Shown here in pieces: positions 51,601 through 61,400 of a DNA stretch of 64,000 bases (position 1 is its first letter; the number at the start of each line of letters is the position of its first letter). Origin of the DNA: Arenicola marina (lineage: Eukaryota > Annelida > Polychaeta > Arenicolidae). A program made the position numbers and the translations under genes. The stretch lies in assembly GCA_964019135.1 (NCBI GenBank), contig OZ025263.1, forward strand, positions 28,271,639 through 28,335,638. Direction: 5' to 3'. The notes below the pieces were generated by a model. It was given only the letters and a program-made list of their open reading frames with translations, searched no databases and was not told where the DNA came from.

Positions 51601-52672
51601 TTTATAATTCAGAAGTAAATAATTATATATTACTGATGATTTAGTCAGTTTAAAATAATCTGTATGAATATCCAACCTTATTGATTTATTAGTAATCATA
51701 CACTTAGATATACATTATCTGATCACGCAGAAAGATATACCTGTATATTACCTATACATCTTTTTTTACATGATTCATTAAATTATAAATATAATAATAA
51801 TTAACTAATACAATGTATAAGCACTTATCCAATTTCTATATCACAGACCTTGGTATAAGAACAAGGAGGGCACCCCTTCCCCAAATCATTATGACTGAGT
51901 AGTCTCTTCATGTTATGTTATCAGTTTTAGGTACAGTAATAATTAAATAATTTAAATAACTGATCTTAACTTATATATAATTTAAACATTATAAAAATTA
52001 TTTAAAAGTTAAAATAATGTAATCTTTTATAGTTGGAATATGAGAAATTTTATTAAGCATAATGAAATCTTAGCTAGATCTAGTCTAGATCTATAAACAT
52101 AGATTTAATAATAACTTGAACATGTTGATACTTCTTCAAAGTAATTATTAATTAATATAATCTAAGGTCTACCTTTTTCTTAATAACATAATAAGCTTAC
52201 ATTATATTTATATTGCAATACATACCTAAATTACAATGTCGACTTAAAGAAAGGTTTTCTCAAGTGGAAATGTTCTGCATGAGCAGCTAGCTTTAATAAC
52301 AATAAAGACAAAATATATCTAATAAGTTAGTTGCTGTTTGGCAGATATTTCTCCCCCCCCCCCCCCCCTCCCCCCGCAAATTTAAGTCTTGTAGTCTTTA
52401 TTCTAAACAGAATCCTTAGCTTTGATATAAACTTCAAGCAGGAGGGTTCCTCAAACGGATCTCGTGTTAAACAAAGGAGGTTCAACAAAGACCTGGAGCG
52501 ACTGGAATCATGTTGACAGACTGACCGTCGCTGGCTGTCAAACAAAAGAATTGAAGTCCACTCGACTCCCATTTCGAAGGAGTTTTACGGCCGCGATCTA
52601 ACTTACCTCCACTCTTCGAGGAGCATGGTTGTTGTGGTGATTATAGTGATTATAATGGTTGTGGTGATTCAT
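39695..52672 (-). CDS. FBXL20: F-box and leucine-rich repeat protein, FBXL2/FBXL20 type (15 exons, 448 aa)
   Basis: Exons in coding order: 52672-52607, 49055-48982, 48570-48441, 47961-47867, 47513-47445, 47150-47055, 46444-46318, 45618-45544, 45031-44901, 44444-44384, 43556-43512, 43067-43011, 42198-42061, 41015-40941, 39802-39695. They total 1347 bases with consistent phases. The F-box (about 39-80) reads KKLPKELLLRIFSYLDVV and then LCRCAQVSKYW, near-identical to vertebrate FBXL2/FBXL20. Cys-type LRRs follow (for example LEQLNISWCSQITDDGV, LSHCELITDEGIRHLG, IELYDCQLITRAGIRRL). The C-terminus ends CRCCVIL, a CaaX box (CVIL) that in FBXL2 is geranylgeranylated. The family recruits substrates to SCF ubiquitin ligases; the prenylated tail targets membranes. 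The window has one such gene, probably predating the vertebrate FBXL2/FBXL20 split. Oddity: exon 1 encodes a His/Asn/Tyr-rich leader absent from vertebrate relatives, so an alternative first exon is possible. A short upstream ATG at 52685 is out of frame. Confidence 0.95.
40245..40905. repeat. 36-bp minisatellite (about 18 copies) in the last FBXL intron
   Basis: The unit starts GATCTGAGACAGCTAGCTGG and is 36 bases. A recurring variant has CTATAGACTG in place of CTGGAGACTG. Because 36 is a multiple of three, several frames are open on both strands, giving artificial RSETASWRLRH-type and SQSPASCLRSPV-type ORFs. It begins about 36 bases beyond the donor of exon 14 (41015-40941). Confidence 0.95.
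42283..42421 (+). mobile_element. 3' part of the same SINE family
   Basis: It starts at TGTGTGGTCGCAGGATAAAG and continues through CAAAGAGTAGGGGGTTACCC to GGGGTTAAAGCGTCCTGAAT, matching the body and tail of the copies at 46045 and 46481 in the opposite orientation. The tRNA-like head is missing. Confidence 0.8.
43355..43420 (+). mobile_element. 5' tRNA-like head of the same SINE family
   Basis: GGGGCCGCCCGATAGCTCAG followed by TGGGTTAGAGCGCTC matches the head, including the A box, of the copies at 46045 and 46481. The B box and body are absent; the donor duplication of FBXL exon 11 follows directly. Confidence 0.7.
43425..43525 (-). repeat. Tandem duplication across the donor of FBXL exon 11
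   Basis: Two copies of a 45-base block start at 43425 and 43481 (period 56). The copy at 43481-43525 includes the last 14 bases of exon 11 (43556-43512) and its donor (TCTTG|gtatgtacgg). The other copy repeats exon end and donor almost exactly, giving a decoy GTATGT 56 bases into the intron. Confidence 0.85.
43613..44130. repeat. 95-bp minisatellite (about 5 copies) in the FBXL intron between exons 10 and 11
   Basis: Copies start near 43630, 43725, 43820, 43915 and 44010, with a degenerate partial copy near 44100. The unit contains GGTTCATACACCAGGTACAG and a second part with ATGTACAGATATATCC. Internal copies are nearly identical; the outer ones differ more (TGGAGAGGACTTGG instead of TGGAGAAAACATGG), as expected from unequal exchange. 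Confidence 0.95.
44823..45517 (-). repeat. Pair of near-identical 52-bp intronic blocks just after FBXL exons 8 and 9
   Basis: Blocks 44823-44875 and 45465-45517 differ at about three positions (both contain CCATCCAAGAGACCGATAAA). On the gene strand each begins 26-27 bases after a donor: exon 9 (ends 44901) and exon 8 (ends 45544). Exons 8 and 9 both encode leucine-rich repeats but are not similar at the DNA level, so the intronic blocks are far younger than the exons. Confidence 0.85.
46045..46291 (-). mobile_element. tRNA-derived SINE, copy 1
   Basis: On the minus strand the head reads GGGGCCACCTCGATAGTTCA (A-box-like TAGTTCAGGGG) and about 75 bases later GGTTCGAGCCC, a B box. The body has GGTCGCAGGATAAAGATCCC and CAAAGAGTAGGGG, ending GGTTAAAGCGTCCTGA. 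It lies 26 bases beyond the donor of FBXL exon 7, in the gene's orientation. Confidence 0.85.
46481..46735 (-). mobile_element. tRNA-derived SINE, copy 2, with 12-bp target duplication
   Basis: Same family as the 46045 copy: head GGGGGGCCGCCTCGATAGCT, A box TAGCTCAGTGG, B-box region GGTTGGGGCCC, tail GGTTAAAGCGCCGTGAATAT. CAGTTTCAAAAA flanks it (46469-46480 and 46736-46747), as expected from LINE-driven insertion. It sits about 37 bases upstream of the FBXL exon 7 acceptor. Confidence 0.88.
47638..47695. mobile_element. 58-bp perfect-stem hairpin
   Basis: Two perfect 19-base arms (CCGGTGTATAAGTCGCACC, 47638-47656, and its inverse, 47677-47695) surround a 20-base loop. It resembles the ends of a common animal MITE type with GTGCGACTTATA motifs. 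It lies in the FBXL intron between exons 4 and 5. Confidence 0.75.
49736..49850 (+). repeat. Dispersed 100-bp repeat (partner at 11797)
   Basis: GGGCGGGTAAACAGCGCCTG, AGTGCCTGCCAAACTAAAAA and GCCTGCCCATCCGGCGGGCA match the copy at 11797. It lies in FBXL intron 1. Confidence 0.75.
50252..50832. repeat. Nearly identical 289-bp tandem duplication in FBXL intron 1
   Basis: The segment 50258-50541 recurs at 50552-50832, with almost no differences apart from the junction (TGTTGCATTTTGTGG against TGTTGCATTTGTGG). It is either a very recent duplication or an assembly artefact. It carries no coding exon. Confidence 0.92.
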
Positions 52673-52793
52673 CGTTCGTCCTCATGAAACATTTGGAATC
52701 TAAGATTTTCTCACGGCTTCTTACTGAGAATTCGAGTCAAAATAAAAACAAGTAGATATCTTTAGTGAACATTCCGTTTGCAAGAGGCTCTGT

Positions 52794-52799
52794 GATTGG
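52794..52799 (-). promoter_or_regulatory. CCAAT box upstream of the FBXL gene
   Basis: CCAATC on the minus strand, about 120 bases upstream of the ATG at 52672. Position and orientation suit a promoter element, but the motif is short and no TATA box or initiator is evident. Confidence 0.3.
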
Positions 52800-54109
52800 T
52801 CGACAGGTGCCCGAAATTTTCCGAGCAGAGACAGGAAGTTGATACGAATGATTGAACATTTTTCATTCGCATTCTTATTTCTGCAGTACATGCCCAAATA
52901 ATGTCCATATTTGACCCAAACAATCCCTAATATTGTCAGAATAAGATGTCTTGTTGTGTAGTCAATGCTAAATCTTATTTATTGGATGTGTTGTCGTTTT
53001 GGACATCAACCAATCATGCCAGAGAATACAGCGCTGGTTCGGGCCCCTTCTTTATTTTGATCTGACGTCATAGTCAGGGCTCCAGCACTGACTGAAAATC
53101 GCATCAACCAAATTCGCCACAGCTTACTGAAAGATGATAAATTATGGAAACACGACATAAGTTTATATAGCGAAATAAGAAGCGGGCATTTTTTTTTCGA
53201 TACATGACATAACATAAGTCTGATAAGAGTAAAAAAAAAAGATAAGTATTGGATCGAAAAAAGCTGACGTTTCCAAGCAGTGTACGGTTGCTTTATGACC
53301 ATATTTGCTGTCATTTTTTTAAAAACTGTTTTTCGTTTTCCTGTCGAATCGTAGGCTTACTGTGTACATACAACCATTTATACGGATTTGCTGAATATAC
53401 GGTCATATAATATATAGATACTCTTCATGCAGTGTTCTGTCCTTAATTTCGGTATAATTAAATCCGATGATAAATATAAATATAAATATTGTACTGCTTG
53501 CCAATAGTCAATAAATATTTTTACACAAAAAGTATGAACATGATCAAATGATGTATTTACTGCCCTGGTTCTATAAATGTAGGCCTAAAAATTATTGCAT
53601 AGTTGTTTTTTCTCTTCTCTTTTTTTTGCCGTTCACATTCTGCCCACCCGTGTAAAGCTTATAAACTGGGCGAGCCGGGATGCGTCGCATCGGAAACTCA
53701 CTATATATTCTAGTATGTACTATAGTGCTTGCAAGATCCTAATTAACTGATTTACTTTTATGCACAACGAAACGTTTGTGGATTGAACATCGAGACAATG
53801 TTAGATAGCGAGTGGCACACATATATGCGACAACTAAAAGCTGTTATTTAACATATATACCACCAGGGGCCGCCTCTGTGTCCCTGATGAACAAGGAAAA
53901 GAGTTGCAAAACGCTAACCGATATGGTGGCGCTATACCCGCTTTTCCCGCGAAAACCCCATTTTTTCGGTCGATAAACACGGTTTCTTTACTTTAGACTC
54001 AGGCTTTTATTGCACAAACGGCTCGCCATGCGGGCATGCATGCTTTGAATGGCCCCTTTTGTTGAGGTAAATGTTAAACTGCAAAAAAGAAACCTCCGAA
54101 AACGGACAA
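52800..54109. other. Gene-free stretch upstream of the FBXL gene
   Basis: No exon or repeat recognised. It separates FBXL (minus) from the PH gene (plus), which diverge over about 5.8 kb. Confidence 0.5.
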
Positions 54110-54215
54110 ATGCTCCTAGACTCGGATCCGGATTTGAACCGGGCCATGCAGGAACCTATATGTGACCTGCTGTTTAGAACGCTATGTACATGAACCACTT
54201 ATACAACCACCTCCA
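54110..54215 (-). mobile_element. tRNA-like SINE or tRNA pseudogene
   Basis: On the minus strand AAGTGGTTCATGTACATAGC resembles an A-box arm, and GGTTCAAATCC is a good B box with a short CCGG stem on each side. The acceptor stem does not close, so it is not a functional tRNA. Confidence 0.5.
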
Positions 54216-54483
54216 ACCGGCGGCTGCGTGCATAACTGCAAAGCGGGTCACTGGTAAGAAAGATTTGAATGAAGACGTAAAAAACGGGGAGCTTATTTCG
54301 ATCTCCACAATTGGCATTGGACATTGTTGGAATTTCACGATCTGTTCATACGCAATTAATCCCTCGGCCGCCAAATTTAGTCATAATTATAAATTTATAA
54401 TTATGGATATTCATCAATCTCTCAATCTAATTTTTTGGGTTTCGTGCGGATTCAGAGGGGTCTTGTAGGGAAGCTTCCTGGAG

Positions 54484-55520
54484 ACATAGGTATAACAGTT
54501 TTTAAGAAGGTTTTTTTTTGCCCGACTTATTATCTAGGGGGGTCGACTTTATTATCTAGAGCACCTTACTTATTATCTAGCGGGGGGGGGGGGGGGGGGT
54601 AGACTTCTTATCTAGCAGGCCGGGGCCCTACTGTGACTTATTATTTTCAATCTAGGGATCCTACTTATTTTCTTGGGGGATCCGTTGGAGGGGGGAGGGG
54701 GGGGGGGAGCTTATACGATTAGTCAGTCCGCCGTTACCTTAGCCACTACAAAATGCGAAGAACGGGTTACTTCGCCCTCACGATCTCTTTTCGCGTTCTC
54801 GCGATCTCCTTTCGCGTTTTCTTTTTGCGTTCTTGCGATCTCTCCCTCGCATTCTCAAATTGATTCTCTTAGTTAATACGTCGATCCTCCCAGTTAATAT
54901 GTCGATCCTCCTATAGTTAATAAGCCGATTAATTCCCCTAGATAGTAATTCGATATCCCCCTATAGATAATAATTCGATATATCCCCTGGAAATAATAAT
55001 TCGAATTCCCCTAGTTAATAATTAAGTCGATCCTGCTTGATAATATTCATATATTCGATTCCCCTAGATAATAAGTAGATTCACCTAGATATAATGAGTC
55101 TATATATATTCACCTAGATATAATTAGTCTATATATATTCACCTAGATATAATGAGTCTTATATATATATCCTCCTTGATAATATGTCAATTCCCCTAGA
55201 TAATAAGTCTATATATATATCCTCCTTGATGATGTTATAATATGTCAATTCCCGTAGATAATGAGTAAACCCCCCCCCACCCCCCACCCCCCCCCACCGA
55301 ACGGATCCTCCTAGATTATAAGTAGGGCACCCAAGATAATAAGTGGCTACAGGTCCTTAGATAATAATTAAGTCTACCCCCCTGGATAATAAATAAGGTG
55401 CTCTAGGTAATAAGCCGACTCCCTAGATAATATGTATAGGGCCCTCTAGACAATAAGCCAGGGAGACTTTCCAAAAAAAGAAACACCTTCTTAAAAAGTG
55501 TTATACCTATATATACCTAT
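54484..55520. mobile_element. 1-kb inverted-repeat element filled with degenerate TTATTATCTAG repeats
   Basis: The left end (ATAGGTATAACAGTTTTTAA, then GAAGGTTTTTTTTTG) is matched inverted at the right end (CACCTTCTTAAAAAGTGTTA, then TACCTATATATACC). Between them short blocks containing CTTATTATCTAG run on one strand in the left third and as CTAGATAATAAG in the other two thirds. Two G/C homopolymer runs (54581-54598, 55269-55300) interrupt it. No protein is encoded. Confidence 0.75.
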
Positions 55521-55660
55521 TGATGCCTGAGGGAGCGGACATTTGTGATGAAAAATATACCCCTGTAGAGCGGATATTTTTGATGAAAGAGATACCCCTA
55601 TCAAGCGGATATTTAAAAACTTACGAACCCGGGGTGGTGGGGGGGGGGGGGGGGTCTGAA
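55510..55660 (+). repeat. Dispersed repeat with GAGCGGACATTT blocks (partner at 18655)
   Basis: GAGCGGACATTTGTGATGAA, AAATATACCCCTGTAGAGCG and AAGCGGATATTTAAAAACTT lead into a G run, as in the inverted copy at 18655. Confidence 0.75.
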
Positions 55661-56231
55661 GATGTTGCCGCGGAAGATACCGCCTTTTCGAATCCCGCCG
55701 GGTCGGGTAAGGAACTTTCGGCGTCCATTCGGGCCTGGGACCAGAAATACTACAAGAGCGCCACCTTTATGTTGAAGCATTAACTAAATAGCGACGCGTT
55801 GCGGTTGAGAATGAAATAACGACCTTCACCTTACAGTCGACAACAAATACTCAGCCGTCAGGCCGTGCGAAACGTGAGAACTCTTATTTCCTTACATATT
55901 CAGCCGATTTAGCTTTTTCTTGGTCATAGAAACGATATATTTAATACCACAAAAAATATTTGTATATCGTAAGGAACAGACTGTCTCTCAAACGGCAAAG
56001 TAAGCAGCTTAGTCACGCTCAGCACACATCAACGTGAAAATCATCTGACTGACACTGCGTCTGTGACACTGACAGTGACAGTGACAGTGTCAGTGACATC
56101 ATGTCGACTGTCAACACTGAAGTGATGATTCATGTTACATGTGACATGTGGGGTTTACGCCCATTTTGACTGTCAGTGCGGTTGGGGTGTACAGTTTTTG
56201 TTGGGTTGGGGGTTTGGCAGTCAATGTTTGA

Positions 56232-57062
56232 AGTAGCCCCGAGGGACCCAGGAGTCACAGGCTCCTCCCTAGGGTCCCGAAGCAGCGCATTGACGCTGCC
56301 GCCAAAATCAAACAGATTATTAAAAATAAATAAATTTAAATTACTTTCTGGGAGTATCATGCGTATATCTTAATATTTCCTTATTCTATATAACTTAATC
56401 TATTACTTAACCTTTTAGTTGACGTCTTTACTCATATTATAAAGGTATCCGAAGTGATTTAATCCGCTGCTTCAACTTTCACGCTGTGCGCAACGATAAA
56501 CAAATATGGTGGTTAGCTCATATGCGAATGTACTTGAAGTGACGCCATCTGGCGGTGAAAGTTAGCACCATATATTACGCATACGCGCCTTGGTACTCAA
56601 TCCCTTGGAATGCTCATTCGATACGGCATGGTGAGCAAACATAAACACGCTTGAAAATAACACCAAAAATACCGATTGTTTTACAACATAAGAAAGGAAT
56701 GAGCACCGAAACGTGTATGCGTAATATAGTGCTAACGTTCACCGCCAGATGGCGCCACTTCAAGTACATTCGCACATGAGCTAACCGCCATATTTGTTTA
56801 TCATTGCGCACAACGTGAAAGTTGAAGCAGCGGACTAAATCGCCTCGGATACTTTTATAATATGAGTAAAGACGTTAACTAAAAGGTTAAGTAATAGATT
56901 AAGTTGCATAGAATAAGAAAATATTAAGATATACGCATGATACTCCCAGAAAGTAATTTAAATTTATTTATTTTTAATAATGTGTTTGATTTTGGCGGCA
57001 GCGTCAATGAGCTGCTTCGGGACCCTAGGGAGGAGCCTGTGACTCCTGGGTCCCTCAGGGCT
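56232..57062. mobile_element. Foldback element: two 350-bp inverted arms around a 120-bp loop
   Basis: Left arm about 56236-56588 and right arm about 56711-57062 are inverted copies at roughly 90% identity by eye (for example AGCCCCGAGGGACCCAGGAG against CTCCTGGGTCCCTCAGGGCT, and CGCCATCTGGCGGTGAA against TTCACCGCCAGATGGCG). ATGTTTGA sits on both sides (56224-56231 and 57063-57070), an 8-bp target duplication. An RNA across it would form a very long hairpin. No transposase is seen. Confidence 0.88.
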
Positions 57063-57724
57063 ATGTTTGAGGGAGAAGATGCGTGCCCAGGTGTAGCCCC
57101 ATGTGACGTTGTTGGGAAACAACGCCACATGTCCAGTCCATCAAATCCTGTATGGCATTTTACAAACACGCGTGGCGAGAAGCGGTGCTGATGGCGAGAA
57201 CTTTTTGGGGTTTGGCAATAGTTTCTAAAAGTATATATCTCATAAGTTATCTTGTTATTTTGGTTAAAGTCTCCGTGATTGTGACGATATCGTCTGTTGA
57301 CTTTTTGAAGCAGCAGACAATTCAGTTATGTCCGCCACCTTACACACCTAGTGGAGAAACTGCGTATGCGTGCATGTCATTAAAACTACACCATTCGCTT
57401 GGTGGCACTTCATACACCTAGCCATTGACACGCAGTAAGCGAAATGCCACCTGGCGAAAGCCACTGGTGAAGAATGATCAAATATGAAATGGTGCAATAA
57501 ATAACAAGAAAGTCTCATTTTAACCGACTTGATAGTAATGCGATAATTTATTAGTTTATATGCATGTGGGTTTTGTAGTAAATATGAAGTTTAGGTATCA
57601 GAGTACAAAATGACAAGGGTTTGATGGATCGTGCGGTTAAAAACACTTAGTCGCCTACAAAAACAAATCTTACGCCTTCATTTTCTATATGAGGACATGG
57701 AACTGTTGTGCGGAGTAATATAGC

Positions 57725-58045
57725 TCAGGTGAAGAGGGATTGAGATAATTGGTTGTTATCAGGTTATCATTAATCTGCTGAATTCTGGCAGCTCAGGTGA
57801 GCAACAAGAGATCATATTCACTGCATGGGTTGGGCTGTCAGCCACATCAGATCAGCGACTTCAGCTCCAGTGACAGGAATACAGGTTTGGGCATCCCAGG
57901 GTCAGATGAGATGGCTGCCTACCTGGAGTAGCAAGCCACATAGAAGGTCAACACCCCTCCATACCTCTATAGTCAAATCATCCAGCGATCCGATCAAAAT
58001 CGATCACAGTCAAAGTGGGCCTACACCTCATATAGCCCAGATTCT
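57725..58045 (+). repeat. Dispersed repeat, copy B (partner at 160)
   Basis: Collinear with 160-480: AAGAGGGATTGAGATAATTG, CGACTTCAGCTCCAGTGAC, GGAATACAGGTTTGGGCAT, CTACCTGGAGTAGCAAG and CACAGTCAAAGTGGGC. It lies upstream of the PH gene. Confidence 0.75.
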
Positions 58046-58498
58046 AGCTTTGGTACATGTCTCTTTGATCATGCCCGTAAACGAAGCAAAGGAGAGAGCC
58101 ATGCCATTTACCAGACCTAAAATTAAAAATTGCAGACTGGTAGCTTAACTTAACAGAATAAAGTTCAGCTTCACAACAAATATTTAGTCCCATAAACTTT
58201 TAACTCACTTGTAACTATACCTTGCTTGATGATATCACAACAGAGCAGTCAGTTTCCAACATGAAAGTAGACCAGTTATGATTTTTTCTTTAAATGTAGC
58301 ATTAATATCTATGTGATTGAGCATTCAGCGCGAATGGTCATATGCCTTTTTAATTTATCTATGCTGTTCACTAACCCATTGTTATGTTTATGGCTCATCT
58401 TATTTTAATCTTAGTTTAGTTTTGGATTCGAGATTGTATCTATGCTATTATATAATAAATCCTTGTGACTTTTTTTGTTTCTTTTTCCATTTTCTTAG

Positions 58499-61400
58499 AT
58501 GAGTGGCCCAACACTAAAAGCAGGATATTTGGAAAAGTACAGCAGTAAGTATTTATATTATGAATAGGTTTAAAAAAAAATTATATCACAATATTTTCAT
58601 CTACAATATTATATGTAAGATTTATTTAGTACTAACACTATATAATTAATTGTGATGCAGCAGAAAAGTAACTTATGTATGTAATTTATTAAATAATATG
58701 TGGTCCTCTTTTATAATGGAGTTGCCTTTAGAATAAGCTGTCCCTCTGTTAGCCTGCACTGTAAATAACAGCATTATATTGACTTTTATACATAACCGAA
58801 TAATTAAAGATGAAAGCTATCTTGGTGCATTATATAAATAAGATAAATATATATTGTAACAGGTATCTTTATTATATAACCCACTATAATGTTAACATAT
58901 TAACACTACAAGTTTTCACTCTGAGCATATTTAATGCCATATAATTTTGTTTTTGTAGCAATATGCATTCTTACCATGTAGTACTGAATCCATGTATAGT
59001 TATGGATACAATTTATTTTTGCAATGGTATATATCTGTTAATGCATGCTGCAAGACATATGTTATATATTCAATACTTTAAATAAGAGATCCATATTGTT
59101 TATAATACAACATTGATTCTATGTCTGCAGAGGGAACATTTAATGAAAAATGGAAGCGTGTGTGGGTGGTTCTCTACCCGGACAGTACCTTGTTTTTCTT
59201 CAAAAAACAAGGTGACACTACATCAAAATGTAACTTAAGGCTGAAGGTAAGATGATTTTCATATCCAGATACATGTCAAACTGGCTCCTAAGGCTTTAAA
59301 AGATATTTCTGGGACCAAAGCTCTATCTGTTACTGTTCTGCACTTGGCCATCTTATTGCAGTACAGAGGTTTATTGTGTAAAATCCTCATATAATAATAC
59401 ATGTATGATGACTCTGTTGCCCTTGATGCCCCTTTTTAATGGCATCACTTGATTTGAAGACTGTTTTGATGAGTTTACCAAAGCTTTAACCATTAGTTCA
59501 ACCATAATTTCCTGTACCTTAGCCTCCCCAGGGTACACGCTCTGGTTTCTGTGATTCATGAGATGAATGTGCACCATGTAAAAGTCGATGAAGTTCTTTT
59601 GGGCATCAAGGACCAGACATGTGTGTTAGAACAACTGTCAATGCTTCAAGTCGCTCATGGTGTGGCGCAACGGATGTACCGTATTTCTGGCAATATAAGT
59701 CGCGGCTCCGTTTCTCGCGAGATAAAGGGTATTCAGCATGTTTGCGTGTCTTCTCCGCAGGATATTTGTAAGTACTTGCGGGTGGGATCCTACTGCCGGG
59801 AGATCCCCTACAGCCCAGAGGTGCCTTCCAGTAGGAAGCTGGATAACATGATTGCATTTCCGGATGAGCCAAAGAAGAAAGCCAAGTGGAACTTTTTGAT
59901 GTGTGAAACAGATGAAGAATTAAGGTTAGTTTGAAAGCTGCCCTGCCTCACGATGATCGATTTGATGGAACTAGATAACTATCTAACGTTCTTTTATATA
60001 GCTGGTCTACCTTAATTGTAACTAAAAAGCATATTTCAATAAGTTAGTGGTCAGTTTTATATTGCAGCCAGCATAAAAGTCTATCCTTTGGGAAAACCTC
60101 GTTTGTATGAAATTTGATGGATACATGTATGATGAGTTTAGGTCACTTTCTTTAATTCATTACTGTCAAACAGTGCATTTTGCTGTATTTATTAATCGAG
60201 AAAGCTTAGTTTTAAATACCAACATCGATGCCAACATTCATGGTTTTATATTCTGACAACTCATTCACTTTATCGTTTTACCGTTCTTCACTTTCATGAT
60301 TTTAAAACAATCTGCTCATATTACTTGATGTTCTCAGGTTTTTATTATTCTATTGACCATTTCAACATTGACTGCCTTCACGGCGTTATTCATATTTACT
60401 TTACCATTTTTGCAATTGTTTTACCTACAAGCTCACATGCATTGATACTTTCAGGGTTTTAGTACCGACTCTTGAGTTATTTACATTGAACCGCACCAGC
60501 ATGGCACGATATAGCCTTACAGGCTGAAATGCCGTTAAAACCCAATCAAATCAAATCAATCTTTAATTGTTTCTGTTTGTCATTCCAGCGCTTGGATGAC
60601 TGCGATCACGAGTACGGTAAGCATTTCTTTATTAACCAGCGATTGTTTGACGAGTGTCTCATTTCGTCGCCTGCCCATGACTACCAATGTATACACAACG
60701 GTAGCCTAGCTAAACTGCTACTTCCTTCATTTTTTAGTATTAACAGGAAAGATACGATATTTCCTCACGTACGAATAACACGGCAGACTATTCATACGGC
60801 ACTCAGCTAATTAAGACGAGTAATTCATCACGTACGAATAACACGGCAGACTATTCATAGGGACATCTGGACATCATGTGGCCAGTGCCGTACGCATAGC
60901 CACTCCGATTAACAAAAGCTACTATAATCCAGGAGAAATATTTACTGACTGATATGTCGGTCACATTTTAAAGTAAGACAATACTCTAACGAGATGTATC
61001 TTTAGTGTGCACTGTAGACTTAATGCTAAAAAACCTAAATACATCATTTCCACAGCCCAAATCTGAAACTTTCCCCGGGGGAAAAATTGCTGTAAAATCT
61101 TTCAGTGTTTAGACGAATTGTTCGTATATATTTCAGTTTCCTCCGCTGGAGGCGCCACCAGGCGGCGTCCCTGGCGCCGGTGCTCCCGCTCCCACTCCAG
61201 CCTATCCCAGCGCGCAGCCTTCAGCGCCCTCTGTCGGCGCCCCGTACGGCATGGCGCCCCAGCCGGGCGCAGCTCCCCTTATACAGCCGATGCCAGCGTC
61301 CCAAGTACAGAGCGGCCCTCCACGACCAGCAGGTGGCGGGGGGATAGGCTTTGAAGGCTTAGCTGGTGAGGGTTTTCCCCTTAATGTCTCGTACTCGGTG

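Larger units (their letters stand above)
49056..52606. other. FBXL intron 1
   Basis: A 3.5-kb intron of AT-rich DNA with the 100-bp repeat at 49736 and the 289-bp duplication at 50252. A C run at 52352-52377 lies about 230 bases beyond the exon 1 donor. Nothing else recognised. Confidence 0.75.

Noticed and set aside
54110-54215. Functional tRNA gene
   Set aside because: The B box is good but the acceptor stem does not pair and the D arm is degenerate; more likely a SINE or pseudogene.
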